Assembly: GCF_014192335.1 (NCBI RefSeq)
Contig: NZ_JACHXU010000012.1
Span: 78,656 to 142,655, forward strand
Source: Aporhodopirellula rubra
GTDB lineage: Bacteria > Planctomycetota > Planctomycetia > Pirellulales > Pirellulaceae
DNA length: 64,000 nt
Direction: 5' to 3'
A program made the translations under genes and the position numbers. Position 1 is the stretch's first letter; every line of letters starts with the position of its first letter. The notes beneath the pieces are model-generated. The model was not told where the DNA came from, did no database searches, and saw nothing but the letters and a program-made list of their open reading frames with translations. This document shows, piece after piece, positions 29,388 through 38,247 of the stretch.

Positions 29388-32159
29388 CTAGCCTTCGATT
29401 TTGTCCGAATCGTCGTCCTCATCGAGCCAACTCAAGTTGAACTCGTCGTTGTCGTCGTCGATACCGTCCCCCGGAGTGACCGTGGGCTCGGCCGGTGGCG
29501 TGGCCCCGAAACGCAGTTCACCGGTCAACGGATCCGGTTTTAACTGCAACGACTCATCATCGGGTGCGAACGAGGACTCTCCGCGAAGTTGCTGGATTTG
29601 AGGCATCTCGGAATCGTCGTCATCATCGGACGTCAAATCTCCCACGTCGAGTGGCGCGTCATCGATCGCCGACTCGATCGAGGCCGCGTCGTGAACCGGT
29701 TCGTTCGCAACGTCAAGCAACTCGACATCATCCAACCCCAGTTCGCTCAATTCTTCTTCGGCAGGCAACGGGTCGACGTCAGGCTCGGATTCGTCCTTGG
29801 CCGTTTCACTGTCGTCGAGAGATACCGGCTCCGGGTCGTCCACCTTTGAAACCAAGTGTTCGATGCCGCTCTCCGATGACTCTTCCGTGGACTCTCCCTC
29901 AGGTGCAGTGAATGGTAACTCTTCAAGGCTCAATTCGTCCGATGCGAGCGAATCGTCGAGAACCTGCGAACCGGATCTGCCTCGCTTTGCCGCCGATGAT
30001 TCATCGAGTGGGAGCCCATCCTCGAGATGGATCGTTCCAGAGCCCGCCTCTTCCACGACCGTCGCGGCCGAGTCCAATGCAGCGGTCCCAAGATGATCCG
30101 AGTCGCCATTGGGTCGTCCGAGATCTTCGTCGGTATCGAATTCGTCAGGGACCTCAGACTCCGAAGCAACCAGACTCGCCGTTTCGGAGGGCGCGTCTGA
30201 TTCAGATTGATCCGTTTTCGCGAAGTTGGGATCCAGCACAACCGTGTCGAAACTCTCGCCGACATCGTCGTCGGAAAGCTCATGTCCGGAGAGATCTTCG
30301 GCAGCGAGATTCTCAGCAGAGGCAGTTTTCGATGACAGGTCATCATTGTCGCCGTCGAGTGGTTCGGATGAATCCGTCAACTTTGATAATTCATCGTCGA
30401 CATGAGATTCGCCCACGACATGAGCTTCCAACATGGTCGGCGCCGGATCGATCAGCTCAATGTCAGCGAGGTCGCCGGTGGTCGGGTCTTCGATCGAATC
30501 CAAGCCGTCGAGCAGTTTCTCATCCTCGTCAGTCGAATCGTCACCGACCACTTCGGACGCGAGTCCAGCGGCGACGGCGGCCAATCCGGTCGCGCCCAAT
30601 GCCGCACCGATCACCCCGTCGTCGTTTCCCTCGTCGTCGTTTCCCTCGCCGTACTCGTCACTAGAGGCATCGCCGCTCGCCGCGTCGTCTGATTCAAGGC
30701 TGATCGCGCCGAGATCTTCAACCTTTTGGGTTTCTTCGACCATCATCAGGTCTTCTTCGCCGTATTCGTCCGCGATTCCAACCGTAGCGATTCCCGCGGC
30801 ACCTGCCAACGATGCATCCGCGATCGTTGCTCGTGTTGTTCCTCGACGCGGGAACAGGACCTCGGTGTTGTCTTTCAAGACTTTGCGTCCTAATTCGACC
30901 GCACGCTCGACCGACCAACCTTGATCGCGAACAAACTGGTCCGCCAACACGCCCGAGAGCACTTTGCGGTACATGTCAAATTTCGGCCAGACAAATTCCA
31001 ATTTGTACGCGTCGCTGTAATATCCGATCATCTTCGTTTGTGGCACCGCTTCCAAACGCGCCGCCAAATCGTGAGTGATCGTCGACGGAGTGTTGCTGTA
31101 CCACCAGTGACCGTTGGGGTAGACGTTCGGAAAGATCCACGCGTAACTGACGAGTTCTTGATTCGTCACACTCGCCAACACCGACACGGGGAACTTCACA
31201 TCGGGGAATGTGTTAAACAGATCGCGGTACTGAATCAACGAAACCCGCGAATCGTACAGGTCCTGGCCTTGGAATACGCCTTCGGGATAAACCTTGCGAT
31301 TGACGCCGATCATCAAGTCAAACGGCAACTCAAACTCATCACACAACTCGGCGAGCGTCCAGAACACACGACGCGAGAGAGCTTCCTTCTGACTCGGGTC
31401 AGTCGTTAAGCCGCCTCGCAACACCGCGTCCAGAGCCGTCGCGGCGCGACCATCGGGGACCGACGTCGGAGTAAACGTCGGTGGCAATGAGATCGCACAG
31501 GCGCGAGCCCCACGTCCGACAAAGTGTTCAAACAACGAACGCAAGCTCGCACGTAAACTCGCCAGCGATCCGTCTAGTTCGATGCCGGTACATTTCGCGA
31601 GTCGCTCGCGAACGACGGGGTCCGCCAAGTGGAATACGAGATCGTCGGTTCGCAAACACGGGATGTAACGATCGGTATCAAAGCCGGCGAGGTCGTCGTC
31701 GAAATCGTTGGTCAAAAACACCGCTTCGACATTCGACTGGTCGAGCACCATGTCGGGCCACTGCGCCGACGACATGATCGACTCGCTGCGATCGTAAAGT
31801 GCTTCCCAGTTATTCAGATGCAGTCGATCTTCATCGAACCCGAAGAACGTGCGGCAGATCTTAATCAGCCAACTGTACTGCACCGTGTTTTCTAACGGGG
31901 CCAGCCCACCGACGAGCCGCTCGACCAACTCCTTCGGCCCGATGGATTTGTCTTCGATCCGCGACTTCGGCATTCCCGCCGAGTGAGCCAGCTCGGTGTA
32001 ATAGTGATATCCGAGCAGATCGGCGAGAGTCGTCGACGCGGGCGAATGCGGATTGATGTGCGTGTGCGGATCGATCAACCGCAACGATGCCAGTTCGGTG
32101 TAAATCTCGTATCGAGCGGTCCCGCTCTGGCTGAAGACGTCAGACATATCTGCTTGCAA
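29388..32159 (-). CDS. Uronate-isomerase-like enzyme with long acidic C-terminal tail
   Basis: Residues 1 to about 440 match the glucuronate/uronate isomerase branch of the amidohydrolase fold. They include the metal-binding LIDPHTHINPHSP (His32, His34), a YSWLIKICRTFFGF segment, and SDAYKLEFVWPKFDMYRKVL with the late Asp383. Uronate isomerases convert glucuronate or galacturonate to the ketose. Residues 440-923 form a Glu/Asp/Ser-rich, probably disordered tail interrupted by one hydrophobic Ala/Gly stretch (about 515-537, VIGAALGATGLAAVAAGLAS). The catalytic part alone is close to family length, so the tail is an addition. The start could also be Met5. Confidence 0.83.
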   Translation of the reverse strand: MQADMSDVFSQSGTARYEIYTELASLRLIDPHTHINPHSPASTTLADLLGYHYYTELAHSAGMPKSRIEDKSIGPKELVERLVGGLAPLENTVQYSWLIKICRTFFGFDEDRLHLNNWEALYDRSESIMSSAQWPDMVLDQSNVEAVFLTNDFDDDLAGFDTDRYIPCLRTDDLVFHLADPVVRERLAKCTGIELDGSLASLRASLRSLFEHFVGRGARACAISLPPTFTPTSVPDGRAATALDAVLRGGLTTDPSQKEALSRRVFWTLAELCDEFELPFDLMIGVNRKVYPEGVFQGQDLYDSRVSLIQYRDLFNTFPDVKFPVSVLASVTNQELVSYAWIFPNVYPNGHWWYSNTPSTITHDLAARLEAVPQTKMIGYYSDAYKLEFVWPKFDMYRKVLSGVLADQFVRDQGWSVERAVELGRKVLKDNTEVLFPRRGTTRATIADASLAGAAGIATVGIADEYGEEDLMMVEETQKVEDLGAISLESDDAASGDASSDEYGEGNDDEGNDDGVIGAALGATGLAAVAAGLASEVVGDDSTDEDEKLLDGLDSIEDPTTGDLADIELIDPAPTMLEAHVVGESHVDDELSKLTDSSEPLDGDNDDLSSKTASAENLAAEDLSGHELSDDDVGESFDTVVLDPNFAKTDQSESDAPSETASLVASESEVPDEFDTDEDLGRPNGDSDHLGTAALDSAATVVEEAGSGTIHLEDGLPLDESSAAKRGRSGSQVLDDSLASDELSLEELPFTAPEGESTEESSESGIEHLVSKVDDPEPVSLDDSETAKDESEPDVDPLPAEEELSELGLDDVELLDVANEPVHDAASIESAIDDAPLDVGDLTSDDDDDSEMPQIQQLRGESSFAPDDESLQLKPDPLTGELRFGATPPAEPTVTPGDGIDDDNDEFNLSWLDEDDDSDKIEG

Positions 32160-32208
32160 TCACACGTTGATAGAAATGAACCTATTTCACGCCCAACAAG
32201 ATAGTCGC

Positions 32209-33192
32209 TTAGCCGCTGAGATTCGACGCCATGGCGGGCCGTGAATCCAAAAATTGCAGCTGTTCACGCAGCATTTTGACCGAGGGCATCGGATGAGCCC
32301 GTTTTTCCGAAGATTCGGCGGTCAACTCGGCGATTCGCCGCTCCACCGCCCGCAGCGGGCTGCCGAAGATCGCGTCGACCTCCATCGGACGCCCGTTAAG
32401 GAAATCCAGCCGCATGCTGCTGTCGTAGGGCACCATGGTCTCGGTATGCCGCATCGTTTTCTCAATCGCCCCTTCTTCAATCGAAACACCGCAAAGTGCC
32501 GCACCCGCGTACACCTCGTTGATGATTCGGTCGGCCAAGGTCCGAGAAGCGGGACACCCAATGATTGCATCGGTCGACGCATCCAGAACTACAGACAATC
32601 CGTTGAAAGGCACGTTCCACATCAGTTTTCGCCATCGCGCCGCCGCCAAATCATCTGTCCACTGAACATCGATCCCGGCATCGGTCATCTCGGACGCGAT
32701 CCGTTGTCCGATTTCGCGAATCTGGTCATGCCGACCGACGAATTCGTATCCACCGAAAACGATGCGCCCGTAGTCAAGATGATGAATATGCCCCGGCCCA
32801 ACTTTGTTACTGCACAAGAAACAGCAACCACCGAGCACACCGTGGCCGGGCACGGCTGAGACACTATCGGCCTCCACGTCCAAACCATTTTGAAGCGTCA
32901 ACACGACACCGTCTTCGGCGATGATTTTCGGCAACGTTTCGGCCAACATCGCGTTGTTGGTCGACTTTAGCGCCACGATGATGACATCGCAGCGTGGCAT
33001 GTCCTCTGCCCGCTGATAAATATTGGGTTTCGGCAACACAAAGTCGCCTTTGATCGAATCGATCCGCAGCCCGTTTGCGGCAACGTGATCAAAATCCGAA
33101 CGCAGCAAGAAATGAACATCTTGCCCGTGATGGGCCAGCATGCCGCCGTACAAACCGCCAACCGCACCACTTCCAACAACCGCATATCGCAT
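32209..33192 (-). CDS. Ketopantoate reductase family (PanE/ApbA-like) oxidoreductase
   Basis: A 327-residue NADP-dependent reductase. It has the N-terminal Rossmann motif VGSGAVGGLYGG, the VIIVALKSTNNAMLAETLP segment with the conserved Lys, LTLQNGLDVEADS, and a C-terminal helical domain with RWRKLMWNVPFNGLSVV. It could make pantoate for CoA or act on another 2-oxo acid; the family contains many paralogues. Its stop lies about 50 bp before the start of the uronate-isomerase-like gene on the same strand, suggesting cotranscription. Confidence 0.88.
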   Translation of the reverse strand: MRYAVVGSGAVGGLYGGMLAHHGQDVHFLLRSDFDHVAANGLRIDSIKGDFVLPKPNIYQRAEDMPRCDVIIVALKSTNNAMLAETLPKIIAEDGVVLTLQNGLDVEADSVSAVPGHGVLGGCCFLCSNKVGPGHIHHLDYGRIVFGGYEFVGRHDQIREIGQRIASEMTDAGIDVQWTDDLAAARWRKLMWNVPFNGLSVVLDASTDAIIGCPASRTLADRIINEVYAGAALCGVSIEEGAIEKTMRHTETMVPYDSSMRLDFLNGRPMEVDAIFGSPLRAVERRIAELTAESSEKRAHPMPSVKMLREQLQFLDSRPAMASNLSG

Positions 33193-33270
33193 AAAGATTC
33201 TCTTAAGCCAAAAACAAATACCGAGGTTCGCCGTCGGGCTCCTAACATCGAACGTCCAAACGGATCGAAA

Positions 33271-35409
33271 TCACGCAAACCGACCGTGAAGATACCATCG
33301 TTTCTCATCTTCGATCACTCGGCCGGTGCCGTCTCCGAGATCATAGTAAATCCACAATCGGGCACCGTTTTCCAGCTCGATCCGAAAGTAGTCACGACGG
33401 ATCAACGGCCCACGCCACCACCGTGTCTCGATACGTTCGGGGCCCCAATGCTGGCACACTTTTTCGACGCGGCCTCGAATGCGAAATCGCGTCGGAAAAC
33501 CGCCGCCCGGCCCAGTCACCGAAACTCCTTGAGCGGACGAACCGTTCGTCGGCACGGAATTCTCCAGCGGAGTGATCGCGTGCGGCTGTTCGTGCAATTC
33601 GATCGGCCGTCGTCCCAAATCGGTTGTCTGCGGTCCGCTTCCGAATCCACCGCCGAGACGCCCCGAACCGCCACCATGGGCCGAACCGTTCCCGTGCGTC
33701 TGATCGTGAACCCCCGCCACGCGGCCCGGCGGCGCCGCGTCCCGCTGCATCGCATCATCGGCCGCTCGTTGCCGCATGGTCGGTTGTCGCGAGGCCCGTT
33801 TGGCCTTGCGCGCCTCCGCCTTCAAACGATGTGACGTCAACGGATAATCTTCAATCGAATTCTCCGGCAACGGATCATCACTCACTCGCACGCCACGCAC
33901 CGCGTCTTCCCCAAGCCGTCCGGCGAGGGCATCGATCAACCGGGCCGCCTCCGTTTGCGACGTCCAGTCTTCGTTCGACGATGCAGCGAAATCGGGCCCA
34001 AAGATCGACGGTTGACGGCTCGACAACGGCGCATGCTGCGCCACACCAACGGTCATCCGTGTGACTTTCGAACCAAACCGAACCGCCTCGAGTGCCCCCA
34101 ACATCAATCCGGTCAAATGCGTTTGGTCGAGCGTCGGTGCGAACAACCCGGTCTCCAAAACGACCGGCGGATGCTGTGTAAAATCGAGCTGACACCGCAA
34201 CCTCAAGACGCCTCGACGCAGCGTCGACAAACCTTCGGTCGATTGACCGATCAACCGCGTTAGGCGATCAGCGAGCAAATCGATCGCGTCGGTCGGGTAC
34301 TCAAGGTCCAACATCGCGGCATGTTCGCATTGCGATTCGATCGCAACCAATGACTCGTCGACTTCGCCGGTCGCCTGCGCGATCCGTTGACATAGCGCCG
34401 GACCCAACCGAGTGGCGAGCCCTTCACGTGGCAACCGCAGCAAACTGCCGATCGTTGCGACACCGAGCCGGTCGAGCGTCGCGACAATGTCGGGCTGCAG
34501 ACGCAACGCCGCGCAGGGCAGCGTTTGCAACGCCTCCACCGATCGCCCAGGAGGAGCAACGAAAAATTGATGTCTGTCACGAATTTCATCGTTACCACCA
34601 AAGTCACCAGCACCTCGAAACGCACCCGACCGCTTTTTCGCACTCCCCTGCGATGCCGCATGATTTGCCAGAGCCCAGGCAGCGCCGATCGTGTCGGCGA
34701 TCGCAAATCGGCCCCACAAATTTCGGCGTGCCAGGATCGAGGCTGACGCGGACAGCAGGCCGAGCTCTCCCGATCGGTTCGGGTGGTCAGCAGGGTCCGG
34801 TTGAACGGCATCCTTATCCGCAAATAAATGCGTGACCCCTTGTATCTCCAACAAGATCGCTTCGGGGTCATGCCGAAAACGACCGGACCACTTGAATCGC
34901 TCGAGCGTTTCGACCGCGGTCTGCGGACTCAGGTGAGTCTGCAGTTCGATTGCGAGTGACTGCAACGCGGCCCGATCCGCATCACGATCGTACGGTTCCA
35001 AAACTGCATCCGTCATCGCCGCCAAATCCGCCGCTTGGGCGATCGGCATCCCCAACCGCACGCCCGCACCGAGCGCCCGCGGGCACGCCGCCGCAACCAC
35101 CCGCCCACGTCGTGGATCGGCGTGCCACAAAATCACTGGTGCGTTTGCGGATGTCGGTTCAGCATCTCGGCCTTCAACCGCTCCCGCCTCCGACTCGGAA
35201 CACCCGGAGTCTTGGGCTGCTTGGTTGCCCGACGACCGTTCTTTTTGATCAGCCGACTTTTGTTGTTCAGCCGACGACGGGGCGTTTGGGTTAGCCGACC
35301 CGGCGTTCGGTGTTGGCGGTGGCGACGCGTCCTGTGCCCGCATCTCGGTCCCGATGCGTCGACGCTGGATCGGCCAATCGGGCAACCAAAGGCACAGCAA
35401 CCGCTTCAT
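33271..35409 (-). CDS. imuB: ImuB-type Y-family DNA polymerase homologue
   Basis: A protein of about 712 residues of the ImuB branch, which is usually catalytically inactive and links ImuA, DnaE2 and the beta clamp in induced mutagenesis. It opens with LCLWLPDWPIQRRR, where active Y polymerases have the Asp-x-Asp metal site. The second metal site is replaced by AILLEIQGVTHLFAD. A low-complexity insert of about 70 residues (Ser/Ala/Glu/Gln) splits the palm region near residues 28-95. The C-terminus carries a REGL/HhH-like thumb (TIGSLLRLPREGLATRLGP) and a final conserved block on polymerase-like beta strands. The start (MKRLLCLWLPDW) overlaps imuA by 119 bp. No dnaE2 is in the window. Confidence 0.9.
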   Translation of the reverse strand: MKRLLCLWLPDWPIQRRRIGTEMRAQDASPPPTPNAGSANPNAPSSAEQQKSADQKERSSGNQAAQDSGCSESEAGAVEGRDAEPTSANAPVILWHADPRRGRVVAAACPRALGAGVRLGMPIAQAADLAAMTDAVLEPYDRDADRAALQSLAIELQTHLSPQTAVETLERFKWSGRFRHDPEAILLEIQGVTHLFADKDAVQPDPADHPNRSGELGLLSASASILARRNLWGRFAIADTIGAAWALANHAASQGSAKKRSGAFRGAGDFGGNDEIRDRHQFFVAPPGRSVEALQTLPCAALRLQPDIVATLDRLGVATIGSLLRLPREGLATRLGPALCQRIAQATGEVDESLVAIESQCEHAAMLDLEYPTDAIDLLADRLTRLIGQSTEGLSTLRRGVLRLRCQLDFTQHPPVVLETGLFAPTLDQTHLTGLMLGALEAVRFGSKVTRMTVGVAQHAPLSSRQPSIFGPDFAASSNEDWTSQTEAARLIDALAGRLGEDAVRGVRVSDDPLPENSIEDYPLTSHRLKAEARKAKRASRQPTMRQRAADDAMQRDAAPPGRVAGVHDQTHGNGSAHGGGSGRLGGGFGSGPQTTDLGRRPIELHEQPHAITPLENSVPTNGSSAQGVSVTGPGGGFPTRFRIRGRVEKVCQHWGPERIETRWWRGPLIRRDYFRIELENGARLWIYYDLGDGTGRVIEDEKRWYLHGRFA

Positions 35410-36655
35410 GACGAGAGCCTGCAGGAGTTTGAATGTTTCGTTGCGGTGTTTGCAGATGAGCGACCGCTGCCGACGAAAGCGTGTGCAAACGGGCATTCGG
35501 CGTGATGGCGAGATACGCTTCGTTTTGACGTTGGCCCCGGGCCCGATCCAAACTCACACGCAGAACCCGCAAATCCAACGGTGGACGCACCGGCAATCCA
35601 GCCGCCACTCGCTGATCAGCGGACAATCGCGACGCGTCCGCGGCCACCGATGCGACATGCAAACGGACCGCAGCAAACGAGGGACGCACCCTAGCCGAAC
35701 GCTGCAAAACAAATAACCCGGGAGTGCGACCTGCCTCGGCGGCCAATTGCAGACGTCTCGCGTCGCGGTCGTTCAGGTTCCACGGCAACGTGGCCCACAC
35801 CGCCGCAACGGACGAACATCGCAGCGACTGATCCATCGCCCAAACCGCATCGGCCCGGGTCCGGCAACGACAAACCACAATCCGCTGTGGCGAAATTCCG
35901 CACGCAATCGCCGCGGAGGCATGAAACGTCGCCGTCGGATCGACAACGATGATCGGCCCACTGTGGGCGAACGCCACATCCTTCGGCGCGCCAGCCCCTG
36001 ACACAACATCCCGTTCGGTATCCCGTGCAGGCTTGATCGTCGACGCAGCCGCCAACATCGCGAGCGTCGACGCGCCGCTGGCGTCATGTCCGGCCACCCA
36101 CTCGCAAATCCAACCGCGTTTCAAACCGCCACCGGGCAGCCACGAATCGACCGTCGGCGATCCCGTCGAAAACTGCTCCGCCGAATCCATCGCGGGGCTG
36201 GACGAAATCGCCGCCGCCCGGCCACGCAAATCCGCCATCAACGATTCACGGCTGATCAACGGGGCCGCAGAGGAAGAAGATTCCGAGGAGGAATCTTCCG
36301 TGCTGTTTTCAACAACCGAGTCAACGGGACACTGCCCGGGACCTTTCGTGGGCAACGCTTCAGCAGCCACGAAAGCTTCCGATTTCGCGAAAACGGCCGA
36401 ATTCACCAAAGACGAACGCTTTCTAGACGAATGCCCCCGTGGTGTAAAATCGACCGCAGCCCCCGCTCGATCGCCCGTTCGGCCCCCCGTCGAGAGCCCC
36501 GTTTTCGCCCCCTTTTTTGTTTTCGCTTCCGACAAAACGGCCCCCCGACGATCGCACGGATCTTCCTCAGGCTCCCAAAACGCGAACGTTTGCTGAGCGA
36601 GAGAGTTTTCGGGATTCGGCCGCGTCGCTGAAACGGGCGTTTTCGATACGGGCAT
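35291..36655 (-). CDS. imuA: ImuA-like RecA-family protein
   Basis: A 454-residue protein upstream of and overlapping imuB. The first 150 residues are low complexity. A RecA-like core follows, with the ImuA pattern SPTVDSWLPGGGLKRGWICE. The P-loop position is AGHDASGASTLAM: the lysine of Walker A is absent, so ATP binding is doubtful. IIVVDPTATFHASAAIACGI and VVCRCRTRADAVWAMDQSLR fit the later strands. The C-terminal about 100 residues include RVSLDRARGQRQNEAYL. ImuA, ImuB and DnaE2 form the SOS mutasome in many phyla. The last 119 bp are also the start of imuB in another frame. Confidence 0.85.
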   Translation of the reverse strand: MPVSKTPVSATRPNPENSLAQQTFAFWEPEEDPCDRRGAVLSEAKTKKGAKTGLSTGGRTGDRAGAAVDFTPRGHSSRKRSSLVNSAVFAKSEAFVAAEALPTKGPGQCPVDSVVENSTEDSSSESSSSAAPLISRESLMADLRGRAAAISSSPAMDSAEQFSTGSPTVDSWLPGGGLKRGWICEWVAGHDASGASTLAMLAAASTIKPARDTERDVVSGAGAPKDVAFAHSGPIIVVDPTATFHASAAIACGISPQRIVVCRCRTRADAVWAMDQSLRCSSVAAVWATLPWNLNDRDARRLQLAAEAGRTPGLFVLQRSARVRPSFAAVRLHVASVAADASRLSADQRVAAGLPVRPPLDLRVLRVSLDRARGQRQNEAYLAITPNARLHTLSSAAVAHLQTPQRNIQTPAGSRHEAVAVPLVARLADPASTHRDRDAGTGRVATANTERRVG

Positions 36656-36698
36656 CGGCGTCCTGGCTGCCTTCGGTTTCGTAGATCAGAATGTCCGG

Positions 36699-36718
36699 TG
36701 AATTCATTCGCTGAATTC
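36699..36718. promoter_or_regulatory. Candidate operator upstream of imuA
   Basis: The direct repeat TGAATTC-N6-TGAATTC (36699-36705 and 36712-36718) lies 44-63 bp upstream of the imuA start, between the divergent imuA and lapA-like genes. imuAB operons are normally LexA-controlled, and a direct repeat with a 13-bp period is a plausible repressor site. I do not know the LexA motif of this lineage, so this is a candidate only. Confidence 0.35.
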
Positions 36719-36790
36719 GCTCACCAAGACGTTTATTATGCAAGCAAACCTTTTGCTAGCAAATCCTTTTCAATCCGATCGTCTGACGTC

Positions 36791-37108
36791 ATGTTGCAAA
36801 AAATCCGTTATTTCCTGTTCCTTGCCGCAGTTCTCGTCGTCATCGTTGTGGCTTTCCAAAACCACCACGACGTGGACATTGACCTGCTCTTCTTCAGCGG
36901 CCAGTACCCTCTGACGCTGCTGCTTTTGGCCTGCTCGGTGATCAGTTTCATCCTGGGGTCGGTGTGGACGATGTGGCGGTTACGTAAACGAGAAAAAGCG
37001 AAAGCTCGGGCAAAAGCGGACGCGGGGAAAACGCCCGACCGCGACCCGGCCAAGGGATCCCACGACACCTCGCAACCCACCGACGCCGTCAAAGAACTCG
37101 GCGGTTAA
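36791..37108 (+). CDS. LapA-domain (DUF1049) small membrane protein
   Basis: A 105-residue inner membrane protein with two hydrophobic helices (IRYFLFLAAVLVVIVVAFQN and YPLTLLLLACSVISFILGSV). They are separated by the HHDVDIDLLFFSGQ strand typical of LapA/DUF1049 proteins, and a basic cytoplasmic tail (RLRKREKAKARAKA) follows. In enterics the relative LapA works with LapB in LPS assembly control, but most bacterial members are uncharacterised. The ATG at 36791 is chosen because the upstream extension lies in the imuA promoter region. Confidence 0.82.
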   Translation: MLQKIRYFLFLAAVLVVIVVAFQNHHDVDIDLLFFSGQYPLTLLLLACSVISFILGSVWTMWRLRKREKAKARAKADAGKTPDRDPAKGSHDTSQPTDAVKELGG

Positions 37109-37207
37109 AAGCCGAGCGACCAATCAATGCGTGCTCCGCAACACGCCTGTTCCGCAACAGAGCTCCCCTCGTTTGCATCGATCTACCGGCGGTGAATAAC
37201 GGTGCCG

Positions 37208-37292
37208 AGGTGGTTGCTGAGACGAGATGGTCACTGGGTCCAGATGGTCACTGGGTCCAGATGGCTACTGAGACCAGATCGTTACGGGCCGC
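37208..37292. repeat. 17-bp tandem repeat (about five units)
   Basis: The unit AGATGGTCACTGGGTCC is repeated perfectly at 37225-37241 and 37242-37258. Degenerate copies lie before it (37208-37224) and after it (37259-37275), and a partial unit at 37276-37292. It sits in the 37109-37422 gap between the LapA-like gene and a convergent gene. It is too short and frame-breaking to be coding and looks like a small minisatellite. Confidence 0.8.
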
Positions 37293-37348
37293 AGCACGAG
37301 CAGCTCAGTCAAGGCATCCCGCTCTATAGCGAACGTTTGGCGGTGGGT

Positions 37349-37367
37349 TGCAGGCTGGCAGCCTGCA
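37349..37367. repeat. 19-bp near-palindrome
   Basis: TGCAGGCTGGCAGCCTGCA is a dyad with a single unpaired centre base, flanked by GT and CT. It resembles in size and build the near-palindromes at the left end of the window but has a different core. It could serve as a transcript-end structure between convergent genes, or be a REP-like element. Confidence 0.65.
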
Positions 37368-37422
37368 CTACGGCTGGTTTTCTTGCCTCCCCCAATCCGC
37401 ACTATCCCTCTTTTCGGCTGAT

Positions 37423-37869
37423 TCACGAAGCAACATGAACTTGTGCGGGCGTTTGGGCTAATCCGACCACGGGCACCCGAGTCGCGGCGGCACTCGATGC
37501 GGCGACGGTGGAGGCGACTTCCTCACAAACCCTATCTGCCGAATGGTTCGATGCCGAGGCGGCGGCCCGGCGGCGGGCAACCAAATCGTGACGCAGCAAA
37601 ACCGACTGGGCCAAATCGCCGATCGACTGAATCGGACGACTGCGGACTCGCGACTGAGCCTCCATCTGGGCCCGCCCGTCGCGAATCAAAGTGGCCAGTT
37701 TCAACAAAGTGTCCTGCTCGCCACTTTTGCTCTCAGTTGCCCGCGGCGCGTCCGCTGCAGCAGACGAGCAGTCTTTCGGGGCAACTGATTGCCCGCTCGA
37801 GGAAGAAATGGAAGGGGAGACGGGGACCGGCGAAGCGGTGAGATCCGAAAAAAGGGTCAACTGGGTCAT
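37423..37869 (-). CDS. Small hypothetical protein
   Basis: A 148-residue protein with a Ser/Pro/Ala-rich start (MTQLTLFSDLTASPVPV) and a helical middle (DTLLKLATLIRDGRAQMEAQ, then RPIQSIGDLAQSVLLRHDLV). The Ala/Ser-rich tail is probably disordered. No signal peptide or membrane helix. I do not recognise it. The middle segment has real protein character, which is why it is listed; the tail may be read through non-conserved DNA. Confidence 0.6.
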   Translation of the reverse strand: MTQLTLFSDLTASPVPVSPSISSSSGQSVAPKDCSSAAADAPRATESKSGEQDTLLKLATLIRDGRAQMEAQSRVRSRPIQSIGDLAQSVLLRHDLVARRRAAASASNHSADRVCEEVASTVAASSAAATRVPVVGLAQTPAQVHVAS

Positions 37870-38247
37870 CGAAAAATCCTTCGCAGTCGCGGAGACAAAG
37901 GCAAACGCCGTTCAACTGCAAACATTCTTCGCTGACCCCGTGACACGTTTGGTCACCCCGCCAAAAACAAACTTTTCTTGCGATTCAGAAACTTCCCCAA
38001 ACACACACCACCACGCCGGGCCACAATCGAACCATCCCGCAGAACCCATAAGGGAAAACGGTGCGACTTTAACGGTCGTAACGGTTCTCCTAGGGCGCCA
38101 CCCCCCTCACTAACGCATCACAACCCCGAAGTTTGCCCCGCTATCACCAGCAAACTAGACTTGCGGGAGTTAGCTAGCAAATCCGCTCTCTTAGCTTGAG
38201 CGAACTCTCCTCTTCTTTCTTATCTCGTCAAAACGAATTGCCATCTC
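37870..38247. other. Intergenic region, no gene recognised
   Basis: This 378-bp gap lies between the divergent hypothetical gene at 37423-37869 and the membrane protein gene at 38248. It should carry promoters for both. No clear -35/-10 pair, hairpin or RNA gene was seen. Confidence 0.4.

Noticed and set aside
29912-30664. Plus-strand open frame opposite the acidic tail of the uronate-isomerase-like gene
   Set aside because: It mirrors a Asp/Glu/Ser repeat-like coding region and yields an Arg/Pro/Ser-rich shadow with no recognisable domain.
37202-37438. Small plus-strand open frame across the 17-bp tandem repeat
   Set aside because: The frame exists because of the repeat and has no conserved features; it also collides with the convergent hypothetical gene.
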